Assembly (NCBI GenBank): GCA_947044405.1
Contig: CAMRHE010000357.1
Span: forward strand, 109,501-173,500
DNA from: Leptodactylus fallax
Lineage: Eukaryota > Chordata > Amphibia > Anura > Leptodactylidae
DNA length: 64,000 nt
Direction of reading: 5' to 3'
Shown: piece by piece, positions 43,144 through 55,671 of the stretch
Layout of the letters: each line of letters begins with the position of its first letter
Position numbering within the stretch: position 1 is the stretch's first letter
The notes under the pieces: generated by a model
Database searches by the model: none
Seen by the model: only the letters and a program-made list of their open reading frames with translations
What the model was told of the DNA's origin: nothing
Translations under genes and position numbers: made by a program

Positions 43144-44888
43144 GAAGATAGGTCATGTCGCTTTTTTTTCTTCTCTCTAGCTGAAAAAAATCAGCTAGAG
43201 GAAAAAAACTGCTACTGACTCTCACTGAAATGAATGGGAGGTGTTTTTTGAGGCAGACTACCTGTATGGTACAGACAGAGTACAAATTTTCCTTAGCAGC
43301 ACTCATTTAGAGAATTGCTAAGGGAAAACTTTAGAGACTGTATTTTAATAAACATTTACAAAATTCCTAAATAACTTATATTACTAAAATGTTTAAAAAT
43401 ATGCCCCCACACATATATAAAAAAGTACAGGAATGCACTGACAGATTAGGTACATTAGGGGGGAATTGATTATCCCATCTAGCCATCCAGTTTTCTTGCG
43501 TAGATGGGTGATAAACTGGCGCATCTCTGCCACAAGTCTCTTCCTTGCACCAAAGATGAGCCACTTCCCCCATTCTGTACCTCACTTGCCGCTTTCAACA
43601 AATGTGGGCAGAGCGGGGCAGGCTTGGGCAAGGATGCCTCAGATTGACATATTATACAGTTATCTGGAGTGAGGTATACAAAAAATCCATTTGCCAATTA
43701 TCCCGAGTGACTTATACAGATTTCCAGTGACTAGGTTATAATCCAAGAAAGCACCCATGAGATGTGCAGCATGATACATTTTGAGCATGTAGTTTAATTG
43801 AAGGCATGACTAATTCCAGCTGTTCTAAAAACACATACATAATAGTGATAATAAATGTATATAACATTAATTACAACTATAATTCACTATACATGAAACC
43901 ATAGCACACATAAGAATTATTCAGATATAGAAAACTAAGGTCACTAGTCACCAACTTCAAGTAGTGTCTCTTTCAAGCCAGTGTTTTTTTTTTTTTACAA
44001 TATTACCACAAGAGGGCAGCAGTCACAAAACAATCTCTAACATGAGTCAGTCTTGCATGTTAATATGATCGCTCACTTAATAAATTATAGTATGTGATCT
44101 GTTTTTAGGCTTCATTGAATTGTCTTAAGAGTCAAAAACACAGATATGGCTATGTTCATAGTGGAGATAGAGGTGTCGGATTCTGTATTACCTTTAAAAT
44201 GCTTACAGTATCTAACAGTATCTAGAGTACTAAATCTAAGGTTTTTAGGTTCCAGACTCACTTAAGAGTATTAAAGTCTAGAGAGTATCTTCACCTGCAC
44301 AAACTGTACATATGTGTAGAGAAACTCTCACACACTGCGAGTTTGGGAAACACAAGCTTAAGGACTCACAAGTACTGACAAGTAAATCAAGAAGTTAGAC
44401 TGTTTACCTTGGTATGGTATATGACAGGGGTAGGCAACCATTTTTGTACAGCACACCGATTTAAACTAAAAAAACAAAGATGAGGTACTTGGGGTGCCAC
44501 GCAATAATTGTAAGGCTGACGACCCCTATAGTAAAGTCATATAGCACATACAGTAACACAGAAGTGCTGACACAAGATGCTTCTGGATGCTGCTATTTCC
44601 CTGGACACACCTGCACTTTCCCATTAGAAGCAATGAAAGTACACGTGCAGCCCCCAATTAATGGTAAATATATGCGTCCAGGAGCTCTGTGTGGCAACAT
44701 CCTTAGGGTGATGACCCACTATGTAACTGGATGCCGCTATAGCGGCATCTACTCCTGGGCCTCTGGTACTTTCACTTTGATATAAAGTTTCGTTCACATG
44801 GTGCATTTTTGCACAAAAATGCATGAATTTTTATTGGAAAACTGCCTGCGTTTTGTGTGCAAAAACACACCGTCATATAGAAAAATGT
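43144..44888. other. Intronic sequence without recognised features
   Basis: No protein-like frame or clear element was seen. GGGGTAGGCAACCATTTTT near 44430 resembles a common dispersed repeat start, but no matching end was found. Confidence 0.35.
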
Positions 44889-45226
44889 AACACAGTGGCC
44901 ACTCCACACAGTATTATGATCCACAGTGGTCCCTCCAGATGGTATAATGTCCCATAGTGGCCTCCACACAGTATAATGAGCCATAGTGGCCCCTTCACAC
45001 AGTATAATATCCCATAGTGGCCGCTGCACGCAGTATAATGTTCCATAGTGGCCCCCCCACATAGCATAATGTCCAATAGCAGCCCCTCCACACAGTATAA
45101 TGTCTCATAGTGGCCCCTCCAAGCAGTATAATGTCCTATATTGGCCCCTCCATACAGTATAGTTATATGTCCTATATTGGCCCCTCCACACAGTATGTTA
45201 ATGCCCTATATTGGCCCCAACAAGTT
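44889..45226. repeat. Minisatellite, about 32-bp unit, about 11 copies (inverse orientation)
   Basis: The unit is about CCACACAGTATAATGTCC plus CATAGTGGCCCCT. It is the reverse complement of the array at 10288-10610. Minus-strand frames of 72-96 codons here come from the repeat. Confidence 0.85.
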
Positions 45227-45300
45227 TTCGGGTTCGCCACTTACAAGCTATTATCAGCAAGACATATTTCCAAACACATCTGAAACAAAACTGCTATTAT

Positions 45301-47501
45301 GTTTAATCAAATTTATTAAAGTTTTATAATAAGAACAGAAAAAAGAAAAGGGAAAGGGGTACAATGCTATGACATCAATATCAGATAAAACAATAACAGG
45401 GGGGGCACGCAGGCCACCTTATTAATGGATAAGGCACAGTAATGAAAGTTTGGGTAAAAAGGCCAACGAAGCCCGCCACAACAGGATCAGAAATAAATGA
45501 CACAATGACAACTAAAATGACTATAACTTTAGGTGGGTGATAGCTAAAAAAAAACCCAAAAACTAAAAGGTCAACTGTAAAAAGCTACCGCAGGGCCACC
45601 CACCTCACAGTAAATTAAAACAATCATCAATAGGAAGGGGACCAAAAGGGGAACACAGGTGTACAAGACATATGAGGCCTAGGACACGACAAGAGCAGGG
45701 AAGGGACACAGGAGGGAGGAGGTAGGAGATGGAACGGAAGGGGAAATTTAGAAATGCAGAGCAGCCAGACACTGCACCAACAGAAAAACAGAACAACCCC
45801 AAGTCAAGAAAAAAAAAGAGAGAAACTCAGAGGACTCCTGAAACACCACCCACGGCCGCCAGAGGGACTCAAATTTGGAGGGGTTGGGCGAGTCCTCAGC
45901 CACCAGGGCCTCCATTCTCCTAATAAGGAGAAGCTCCTGAAGGAACTCCACCAGGGTAGGCACAGCAGTGGTACGCCAATGCCTGGGGATAACTGTTCTG
46001 GCGGCGGTGAGGAAGTGTCGCAAAGGTCCCTTTTAACGGCAGAGACCCTCCCCGGTATAATAGAGAGAAGTGCGAGCTGGGGTGAAGGCGTAACAGATCT
46101 GCCACTCACTTTGGCATAAAGCTCAAAGACGGCATCCCAAAAGGGTTTAAGGGCCACGCATTCCCACCAGATATGGTATAAGGTACCTTTTTTGAAACCA
46201 CAGCGCCAACACCGGTCAGAGACGCCAGGGTAGATCCTATGTAAGAGGTCAGGACAGCGGTACCAGCGGGTCAGTATTTTGTAATTCTTTTCCTGCGCAC
46301 TACAGGACAGCGGGAGTTTGTGTGTGTACAGGTAGGATTTATCCCAGTCGGCAGTAGAGAGGCGAGTACCGAGGTCAGACTCCCAGGGGCCAATGTAGGA
46401 GGGAGGCCCAGGTGTACCGTCTTGGAGGAGAATGCCGTAAAGAACAGAGAGGGCGCGCGGAGTGGTGTCAGTCTGGGAAAGGGCAAGCTCCAGATTAGTT
46501 AAAGAGGAAGAGAGCGTGGGAAGCAGGGAGAACCTGTGGATGAAGGTAGTGAGCTGGCCATGTTCCAACCAGGACAAACGGAGATTGGGATGAGAGGCTT
46601 GCAATTGTAACAGAGAAGGAAGAGAAGTGCTATCCATGACCTGATGCAAACGAACATCATCCCTAGCCAACCAGCAAAGAAATCTGTCAGCAGAGCAACC
46701 CGGTGGGAACATGGGATTTCGGAACAGAGGGCTGAGAGGACCCGGGACCCTGGCTATGCGACCACCCGCGCTTATGGAATCCCAGGTCTTGAGGAAATGA
46801 GAGGATAAAACGGAGTGTCTGATAATACTGGGGCGAAAGTGAGACGGAACCCAGGGCAAGGAGGGGAGATGAGCTGACAGCAAGTCGGCCTCTATAGAGA
46901 CCCACTGCTTGTCCGCCCCGCGATAGCGCCAGTCAAAAAGGCGCAACAGTACTGTCGCGCGATAGTATATTCTAGGGTCGGGCAGGCCCGCACCACCGCG
47001 ATGTCTACGGCGTGTCAATGTCCGGAAGCGTAACCTGCTTCGTGACGCTCCCCACACAAATCTCCCAAACAAAGTCTGGGCGCGAACAAAAAAGGAGCGT
47101 GGTATTGGAATGGGCAGAGCTTGAAACACATATAATAACCGGGGCATGACATCCATTTTTAGCGCGTTGATGCGACCAAACCATGAGAGCATGAGGGAAC
47201 CATATTTCCGCAGATCTGTCAAAAGGGATTCAAGGAACGGTAAGTAATTAAGGCAGTAGAGAAGGGAGAGGTCTGAAGGGATGTGAATCCTGAGATATTT
47301 AATGGAAGTGCGGTGCCATTTGAAGGGGAATTCGTTCGCAAGGAGGGCTGCTTCTGCTGGGGGCAAGGTGATATTGAGAGCCTCACTCTTAGAGAGATTT
47401 ACCTTGAAATTACTCAGGTGGCCAAAGCGACGGAACTCACGCAGGATGGCCGGAAAGGAAACGCGCGGCTGAGAGATGTATAAGAGGAGGTCGTCGGCGT
47501 A
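45301..47501 (-). mobile_element. L1/Tx1-like LINE, 5' truncated, with 14-bp target-site duplication
   Basis: The insertion is flanked by identical AAAACTGCTATTAT at 45287-45300 and 47502-47515. The 3' end lies at the left. On the minus strand it ends AATAAATTTGATTAAAC, which includes a polyadenylation signal. The 5' end is cut within the reverse transcriptase at FYADDLLLY. The target was a dispersed repeat also present at about 51076-51130 (CTGCTATTATTATACTCTGG), so the empty site can be read directly. Confidence 0.9.
45748..47501 (-). pseudogene. LINE ORF2 C-terminal part (RT end, zinc-knuckle tail)
   Basis: The frame starts at the RT catalytic box (FYADDLLLY) and runs through the thumb (VNLSKSEALNI, WFGRINALKMDVMPRLLYVF) to the CCHC-type C-terminal motif CWRCGFKKGTLYHIWWEC, characteristic of L1-clade ORF2. 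A one-base frame change near 46025 separates KRDLC from RHFLTAARTVIPRHW, and the rest of the C-terminus continues in a second frame to about 45748. The endonuclease and most of RT are absent. About 40 residues upstream of FYADD in the open frame come from flanking DNA. Confidence 0.88.
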
Positions 47502-47515
47502 AAAACTGCTATTAT

Positions 47516-49518
47516 TATACTCTGGGAGAGGTGATCGAACATAAAAACAGTTTTGCTCGCCTTCCCTGGACTCAGGCGTGGCTCCCTGTTCTCTTTGGCA
47601 CTTCTTCCTGACATCAGTGAGCACTGAATGGGTCTCAAGGGTTACGTCGGCTTAAGACCCATTTCCTTTTGGACATGTTTGGTCCGAACAAAATCGCTGG
47701 CATGCCACTCTTGGCACGTGTGTCGGGGGTTGCCAGCTCCTGGTATATGATATACCTTTTCAGCAGAATCATATTTGTCACAAACTGTCCTCAAATAGTA
47801 TCATGTTAGCCCTGACCACTGGAGTAGCTATATGGGGATTCCTTTTTTTTTGTATTTTTAATTTTTTTTTTTTTTACACTGTGCCCCCCCTCCCCCCCCA
47901 TATGGTCATAATACAGTTTGGGGGGCATTTTAACTTTTTTTTTTTTTACTGATTTCTCCTGTAACTAGGGCTGATATATTATCCCCACATAAAGGAGGAC
48001 TGTAGCCTCCTATGCTGTACTCCAGAGCTGACCTTGGTCCCCAAGGGCCCAGCAGCTCATGGAGTTCCTGGCCTCAGCGGTCATATGACCGCAGGACCGC
48101 AGGACCAGAATTGGAGCCACATCATGCGGTTCCCATACATGTGTACAAAGTGATTGGAAGGTAGTGGCAGTGACAAACAATGACTGTCTTCACTCATGAG
48201 ATATACAGTCCATGGTCATGTGATGAACACACAGGTGCAGTCACAGCACAGTAATCAGACACTTGCCTGGTAATGAGCTGTGCACTGTGTGTTCATCACA
48301 TGACCCTGAACTAACTTTTATCCACTGGAAGTAATCAGAAAGAATGACAGTATCAATATTGGTCTGAAACTGAACAACCTCTTTAATAATATTCAGGCCA
48401 TCTCACGTCAGCAAGGGACTTGATTAAGACTGGAGTACAGAATGCCAATCTTGATAAGTTTTCCCACAACACACACAATGTGTCATATAGTGCATATCTT
48501 GTGATACTAGACAAAATAAGCATATACCAACACATACAGAAATCATTTGATCTTAACAAAGTTCCTTTTAACATTATCCCATGCGTGTCCTGTTGGGATT
48601 TTTATATAGCTGACATGAAATATGCTAGTTTTAACAGCTTGTTTCTAGGAGTGCTTTGAAGAACAGATGCCAAAACTGACAAATAGCACCCTTTACACTT
48701 TTCAGACATGAGGAATATACAGTTACTATAAAAAGTACTCATTGCACCCCTAGGGTTTTTTCATGCTTTTAACAATATTGAATCGCAATGGAATTCATTA
48801 AGCTTTTAACACTGATTTTCCTCCAGGATTTCTGTATATGTGTTTTTCCACTTTTATTACCCTTTACAATTGCAAGCCTTCCTCGGTTTTCTGCAGAAAA
48901 CTATACTCATAGCAATAAAGTTGTAATTGTTGTGTTTTATAGTGGAGATCCTGTCCTTTTGGTGTTGTGCAGTGTTTGATTTATAGTGAGCAAAACATAG
49001 CATCATTCATCATCGGACTCTCATCCTGCACAATCCCCTATCAGAATTGTGTATCAGTTACAGTTACCTGTCCTACATCAGTGTCACTGATCCATTGTTA
49101 TGGTATAACCTTTGATTCTGCCTGTCCAGATCACATCTTCAAGCCTTTGCCACATTGTGCAGTTCCCAGCTCAAAAATGTTTCTTGAGATCACACATTCC
49201 TCAACCTTTAGTCAACAAAAAAAAAAACTTCTATATGCTCTTCTTATATGCCACCTAGAATAGTGCATCATCAGCCTTTGTGGCTTTGCTTCTAATTAAT
49301 TCTTATCCCCATTGCCATTAATATACTTCTTCCCTTGTTCCTCTAGTCCAGAGATCCCAACAGGGTGCCGCAGACCCAGGGGTGCCTTGGAAACCTACTG
49401 TGGGGTTGCGACACTTTGGTTGGGAAGATGATCACATGCCTTCATGCAACATTACCTGCATCCTTAGGATGTTTTTTTGCTTTTGGTAAAAATTAATTGG
49501 TAGTGGTGCACAGAAAAT
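47516..49518. other. Intronic sequence; dispersed repeats only
   Basis: The first part continues the repeat into which the LINE inserted (TATACTCTGGGAGAGGTG). A 16-base palindrome GCGGTCATATGACCGC lies at 48077-48092. AGGGTGCCGCAGACCCAGGG and GGAAACCTACTGTGGGG near 49359-49395 look like another dispersed repeat, faintly similar to 1-60 of the window. No gene. Confidence 0.4.
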
Positions 49519-49519
49519 T

Positions 49520-49925
49520 TTTTTTTTCTAGGTATACCCTGAGTCTGAAAAGGTTGTGAAACACTTCTCTAGTATTTCTCTAGTCTTTCCTATATCCAAT
49601 AAAGAACCCCTGGGAGGGTAAAGCCCATAAACTGACGTACAACTTTAAGAGGATTTTTTTTATAGGGATACCCTGAGTCTGAAAAGGTTGGGAAACACTT
49701 CTCTAGTATTTCTCTAGTCTTTCCTATATCCAATAAAGAACCCCTGGGAGGGTAAAGCCCATAAACTCACGTACAACTTTAAGAGGATTTTTTTTTTCTA
49801 GGGATAACCTGAGTCTGAAAAGGTTGGGAAACACTTCTCTAGTATTTCTCTAGTCTTTCCTATATCCTATAAAGAATCCCTGGGAGGGTAAAGCCCATAA
49901 GTTGATGTACAAATTTAAGAGATTC
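49520..49925. repeat. Tandem repeat, three copies of about 135 bp
   Basis: The marker GAGTCTGAAAAGG starts at 49541, 49675 and 49811, giving periods of 134 and 136. Each unit includes TTTCCTATATCCAATAAAG, then CCTGGGAGGGTAAAGCCCAT. The copies are nearly identical, so this is a local recent duplication. Confidence 0.9.
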
Positions 49926-50745
49926 TGTCATCTCCACTGAATGCCTGTTTTAGTGAAATACTTGTGTTCCCTGTGAAATAACAATTCTGTAGCATCTTTT
50001 CTTACAACTCTGCAGTGTGTCAACCTCTGTTAGGCCTTATTTACACAACAGTGCCGCTTTTGTGGATCTTTTCTTCATAGATGTCAGTCCGTTTTACATA
50101 AGTTAAGAACTGATTCATTGATTTCTATTGGGTCCGTATGTCCGTCAAAACAGACAAAGATAGAGTATGTCTGACTATTTTTTCTGTCTGTCAAAGAAAC
50201 GGACATATGAATACACATATTCACTCTAATTGTATTTAAAATGGCCATTAAAAAAAAAACAACCCCCACATGACCGTTCTTCACTTAACTTTTGTTGTAA
50301 GACAAAAGCCTAATTCTTTCTAGATATTGATAAATAAAATGAAAACTGGTTGTTACGAGTTGGGCGTGTGTCCCTACATATAGTATGATATTGTCCAGAC
50401 AGATCTAAGAAAAGATGCTCCAAAATTGTTATTTTATAGGGAACACAAGTATTTACTAAAACAGACATATGAGAACCACACCATCAACACAAGAAGATAA
50501 ATACAACTGGAACATGTAAATGATCAATATAAACATGTAATAATTTGGTCAGAACAGGTAGAATACACAACCAAAGATTATCTATTAGCTCCCTTGACAT
50601 GCATGTTTCAATATATACTTTGTATTTGTCATGAAATAACAATGCTTAGAACTTTACATTCACCGGACTAGTGACTTCTATCAGGTTTATATGTATTATC
50701 AACTGTTCAAAAATAAAGGGAGGAAACAAATAAAACCATAACGTA
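49926..50745. other. Intronic sequence without recognised genes
   Basis: Near 50030-50290 it contains wording typical of MITE-like repeats (TTATTTACACAACAGTGCCG). The rest is unassigned. Confidence 0.35.
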
Positions 50746-51500
50746 CATTCAGTGGCGTAAGTATTGAGGTAGGAGTGGTAGCGGCTGCTACAGCGCCCGG
50801 GACCTTAGGGGGCCTGGCGGGCCCCTGATGCTTTTTTTTTTTTTTGTAATAGACCGTTACCTGCTGGAGTAACCCCAGCAGGTAATGGGCCCTATTTACT
50901 TACCTATCCCTGTTCCTGCTCATGGCCATCTCCACTTCCCCTTCTGTGTCCTATAACATGCCGCTGGGGCCCCCTGGAGGGTAGAATGGGAAGCAGAGCA
51001 GCTGTGAGCAAGAGCAAGGATTGGTAAGGGAGGCCGCGGGCCTGTGGCAAAAGTATTTGTTGAACGAACCCCAACAAATACTGCTATTATTATACTCTGG
51101 GGTCTTTTCAGACCTCGGAGTATAATGATTGGAGGCCCAGTGGAGGTGAGCGAACATAAAAAAATAGTGTTACTCACCTCTCCTGCAATCTGGTGTGACT
51201 CCCAGAAGTCTTTGTGCCTTTTTGGTGACATCCCAGACATCACGTGACGTCGGTGCCAACATTAAAGAGGGCTGAAGGCAACAGGGAGTGCTCCGGAGCC
51301 CAGGAAAGGTGAGTATGAATGTTTCTTATGTTCCGTCACCTCCCCTGGGCCTGCAATCATTATACTCCAGAGTATAATAATAGTTTGTGGGGGCATAATA
51401 CTGTGTACAGGGGCCACTGTGGGACATAATACTGTGTGCAGGGACCACTGTGGGACATAATACTGTGTGCAGGGACCACTGTGGGGCATAATACCATCAG
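50746..51500. repeat. Composite dispersed repeat with hairpin and minisatellite end
   Basis: Starts near CAGTGGCGTAAG (50751). It includes a palindrome at about 51085-51127 (ATTATACTCTGGGGTC then its near-inverse), then TATACTCCAGAGTATAATA (about 51361) and about three minisatellite units at 51389-51495. The palindrome recurs at 60242-60282 and beside the LINE at 47509, so it is a dispersed family. Confidence 0.6.
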
Positions 51501-52320
51501 TCTGGGCCTAGAATTTTTTAACAGACAACCTTGATCCTTCCTAGACCTTCTCTGTTGCTCTCACTTACAGTGGAACTCATGTTTATAACACACAATACTC
51601 TCTTCCAATATCCAAAAATCTGAAAACCACCTCTTCAGAAAAGCTCTCAATGCGCAATAATCCTGCTGTCACTAAAAATCTTTATAAGCTGCTACCTGCT
51701 ATCTCTTTCCCTTTCCATTCTACTGCAAACCCTTGTGGGCAGACTTCTTACCTCCTGTACCAGTCTGTTACTTCTGTTACTATTCTTCAGGAACCATTTT
51801 TTTTTTTGGAATGCCCATTAATCCTGGGCTTCTGGAGGGAGGTCAAGACGCTATCATGCTCTCTTTATCCAGGGAGTCCTCTGGACCCACTTACATACCT
51901 CTTGAACCTCCCTCCCAGACACCTATGTAAGAAGACATCCAGGCTTTTCCTCTACCTATGAACGGCAGCAAAGACACCCCTCGAGTCCTGAACTTCTCGC
52001 TAGAATGTAAGATGTTCATAGTCTTGAATTTCTCACTGAGAGCCTTCAACGCCATGCCTATTACTTGCCTATGAAGTTACAATTATGTGTGTGGAATAAA
52101 GATTTGTCATATTTTTGTATAATTGATGATTGAGCTTCTTATTGGCATACAAGTTTTCCTTTTTTTTTTTTTTTTCTTCAAGCACGCACTGACTGTCCAC
52201 TAACCGCTTACGGCACCTGGAGGCTGCTAGAACAAATGATCTGTGTGGAATCTGGGTGTCAAACCACCACAGATCACATACAGATGACTACCCTGTGGAT
52301 AGGTCATCATTATGAAAGTT
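51501..52320. other. Intronic sequence, possible SINE-like repeat
   Basis: ACCACCTCTTCAGAAAAGC, then CTGCTACCTGCTATCTCTTTCCC, then CAAACCCTTGTGGGCAGACTTC and TACCAGTCTGT resemble a widespread vertebrate repeat tail. No ORF of interest. The identification is weak. Confidence 0.35.
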
Positions 52321-52640
52321 CGATGGACTTTCTGCTTCAAATATACCTATATGTAAACCGCCAGCATTTCCGTAGGTATAATTGACATGCTGCGATTTCC
52401 ACAACGGTTTTGGAAATCATAGCATTTCCATATTTTTCTGCAATGTGTGGATGAGATTTGTTAGGGGCAGGGACTGTAAAACACTCTGTTTTTTTCCACG
52501 CTGCAGAATCAAGAGCACTTTCCTTATAGATACAAGTGTGTTTTTTTCTGCATGGCTTTTTAAATTTATAGACAACTGAAAGGTATACATTTTTGCAAAT
52601 GTAAACAATTGAAAATTATGTTTTAAAGATTTTTTTTCTA
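52321..52640. repeat. MITE-like repeat (GCTGCGATTTCC family), partial
   Basis: Shares GACATGCTGCGATTTCC and TTTTGGAAAT-type wording with 53056-53338 and 54141-54440. The ends are not clear. Confidence 0.45.
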
Positions 52641-53055
52641 ACTACCTTTTGTGGTGAAAGTCTTTTGTCTTGATGGGTTGCCAATGGATTCAACCATGAA
52701 TGCAGGAACTTTCTATGGTGTGTCACTTGTTAGAAATCCAGCCTTGATTTCCTTGTTGCGGCTAGGATAACTCATACAAAAAAACAGAAACAGGTAGATA
52801 TATGCAGAAACGTGAAGATGACCCAGTCACAATAAGGAAACCATGATCGGTTTTTGATGAGTGCCATCTTGGAATACTCCTGCATTCATGGTTGTATCCA
52901 TTGGTAACCTATCAAATCAAAAGACTGTCACCACTAAGATTGTTAGAGAAAATCTTTAAAATACTGCAAATTTTTTAAGTATTTATATTTGCACAAATGT
53001 TTAACTTTTAATGGTCTACAAATTTAAATATGGATATGTTCATGGGAAAACCCCT

Positions 53056-53338
53056 TTAAGGCCGGGGCCCCATGTGCCGTAACCGTGGTTTTTGCAGTCA
53101 AGAGCAGCGGAAACACTGTGATTTACCAAATTGTCGTGGTTTTGGAAATCGCAGCATGTTAATTATACCTATGGAAACTCCGACGGTTTCCCTATAGGTG
53201 TAATCAAAGCAGAAAGTCAACAGAGAAAACCTCTGCGGACTTTCTGTGAATAGCGTTGTGGGAAAAACTGCAATGCATTGGCACCACGGTTTTTTCTGCA
53301 GCACTTTTTTGCTGCAGCCCGCCACATGGAGCCTTAGT
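53056..53338. repeat. MITE-like repeat with AAGGCC..CATG ends
   Basis: The left end TTAAGGCCGGGGCCCCATGTG is matched by the inverted right end CCGCCACATGGAGCCTTAG. The interior is non-coding. The same family as 54141-54440 and part of 52321-52640. Confidence 0.6.
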
Positions 53339-54140
53339 TTAAAGATCAGCAGTTATCCACTAATCCACTATTATAACTAAATTATAGGGAAGGGTTAGGG
53401 GGTTTCATATGAAAACTTGAAGTGGTTGGCCTGCTGTCCTGTAGTGAAATATAGACTATGGTTCATGGTAGCCTGTACAGTTTCTGAACTTTTCCTACAC
53501 TGGCTTTCATGATATCCATCAGAAGATTCAAACAGCTTGTGAGTGCACTGCAAAACAGACTGTATTCAAATGCAGTAAAAATAACTATAGTTGTATTGTA
53601 ATGTCATACTATTAGGGAAACAATGATAATGCAATTGATAAATAGGGCTTTTAACATGTACAGAGCAGTAGGGAAGAAGTTCCTGCATTGCACTGTGCAA
53701 GTAGTAGAAGTAGAAGATGGTGCAAATTCAGGAGCCAAGCCTGTGTCATAAACAACAGGGTGTCAGCTGTAACTTACAGCTGACGTCCTTCTGCATTAGC
53801 AAGTGGAGATAACTTAGATAGCAGGTGTTAAGCCCTTTAGATGCTGCCGTCAGTAGGCACAGGGGTTGAAAGAAGAAGGGGGCTCCCACACAGTCACTGG
53901 ACCCCACTGCAGCCCAAATGCAAGGGGCCAAGTGGTTGCCATGGCAATTGGAAGCCAAAGAGTGGCCTCTGAGGATACCATGTCCAATGGCCTACAAAGT
54001 ATGGAAGTGTTTTATAGAGAGTGATCAAACAATCCCTTAATGGGACCAAAATAAAAGTAAAAAATCATGTGGAGTCAAAATGTTCACAACACCCCTAGAT
54101 TAATTCCTTGTTGGGGGTAATTTCAGAAGTGGGATCTTTT

Positions 54141-54440
54141 AGGCTAAGGCCCCACATAGCGAGCCGCAGACAAAAAACACTGTGGAAAAGACCGCGGAGG
54201 AAAAGCACTGCATTTTTTTTCCGTAGCGTTTTTCACAAAAAGTCCGTAGAGTTTTCCTCTGCAGACTTTCTGCCTCTGCTATAACTATATGGAAAATGCC
54301 AGTGTTTCCATAGGTATAATTGATATGCTGCGATTTACAAAAACTGTTTTTCGGCAATGTGTGGATGGGATTAGCCAGAATCCCATTCACTTTGCAGGTA
54401 ATGTAAAATGCGGTGTTTTCGCAACATGGGGCCACAGGGT
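54141..54440. repeat. MITE-like repeat, related to 53056-53338
   Basis: Left end AGGCTAAGGCCCCACATAGCG, right end GCAACATGGGGCCACAGGG. The interior shares CCATAGGTATAATTGATATG and the CTGCAGACTTTCTG segment with its relative in inverted order. Confidence 0.55.
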
Positions 54441-55671
54441 AAGGATTGTTTCTTATGTTTTCACATCCCAAGACCTCTCTGCAAACCTGACATGGGATCT
54501 GAAACATATCTTATAAAATAAAGGCCCTAAAATGAGAAAAGTCCTTGAGTCAAATTGCACACTAGGGCCACATATGGGATATTTGTACAAATGCCAGAAT
54601 CAGTGTAACAAATATGCAAAAATTCAATTTTAAAATTGAATCCCCATTTTGTTTAAATTCCTGTGAAACACCAAAAGGATATCAAAGTTCCTAATTGCTG
54701 TTTTGTAAAATTTGAGTTCTGCATTTTCTAAATTGACAGCATCTTGAGGGGTGTCTATCATATAGGCTCCTCATAATCACTTTAGATATTAATTGATGCC
54801 TAAAAAGTAGAATTCTGAAATTTTCATGAAAATTTACTGCTAAACTTATAATCCTTCTAACAGCCTACAAAAATAAAAGGATGTAAAAAAAATTATGCCA
54901 GCAATAAATAAGATATATGGTAAATGTTAATTATTAACTATCTTCTGTGGTATAACTATATGTCTTGTAAACAAAATGATGGACATTTTGAGAAGTGCAC
55001 ACACATTTTCTGGCAAATAAACACAAAAACACAAATTTACCACCAGCATAAAGAACAATGGAGGTCATTTATTAAAACTAGTGTTTCCTATGCTGGTCTT
55101 AATAAAGGCCCCGACTGGGGCAAAGCTTTCCTGAATTATCAAGATGCACTACCCTCTTAATAAATCAAGCACACACCTACACGCCTGATTGGAAATGTAC
55201 GCCAGTCAGGAACTGGTGTTGATTTCAAGTACTGTATAACTCATGCCAGCTTTCTGTCATGAGTTATAGTAAATATATCGAGCCAAGGTGTCTCCACCCA
55301 CTTTAGCAAAAAGTGTCGATCGAGGTTCAGAACGGGAGATATGATGCATCTTTGGCGTACATGGGTTGATAAATTCCCCCCAATGTGTCACAAAAAATAA
55401 TCTTAGGTAAATGTATTATAAAGTTATTATCCCATAAATGCTGATGAAATTCTGTATTATATACAATCACCTGACTTTGTTTTGGGCTATCCAACTACTG
55501 AGAGTCAATTAAACAGGAATGGCCAACAACTTTAATGGTGTAGTAGCACTGTATCCACAATATGTATTAATTCACTGTGTACTACAAATACAATAATCAT
55601 TAAAGAGTAAAGTGTTGTTTCAATTTTTTCCATAAATCAATAGTTAGGATGAATAGAAGAACTTTGTACTA
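54441..55671. other. Intronic sequence without recognised genes
   Basis: AT-rich. Some wording near 54530-54780 (CACATATGGGATATTTGTAC, GAGGGGTGT) resembles the internal part of the TTAA-type repeats. Nothing else can be supported. Confidence 0.35.

Noticed and set aside
45754..46119. Plus-strand frames of 64-121 codons over the LINE 3' part
   Set aside because: They are shadows of the minus-strand ORF2 C-terminus, without their own homology.
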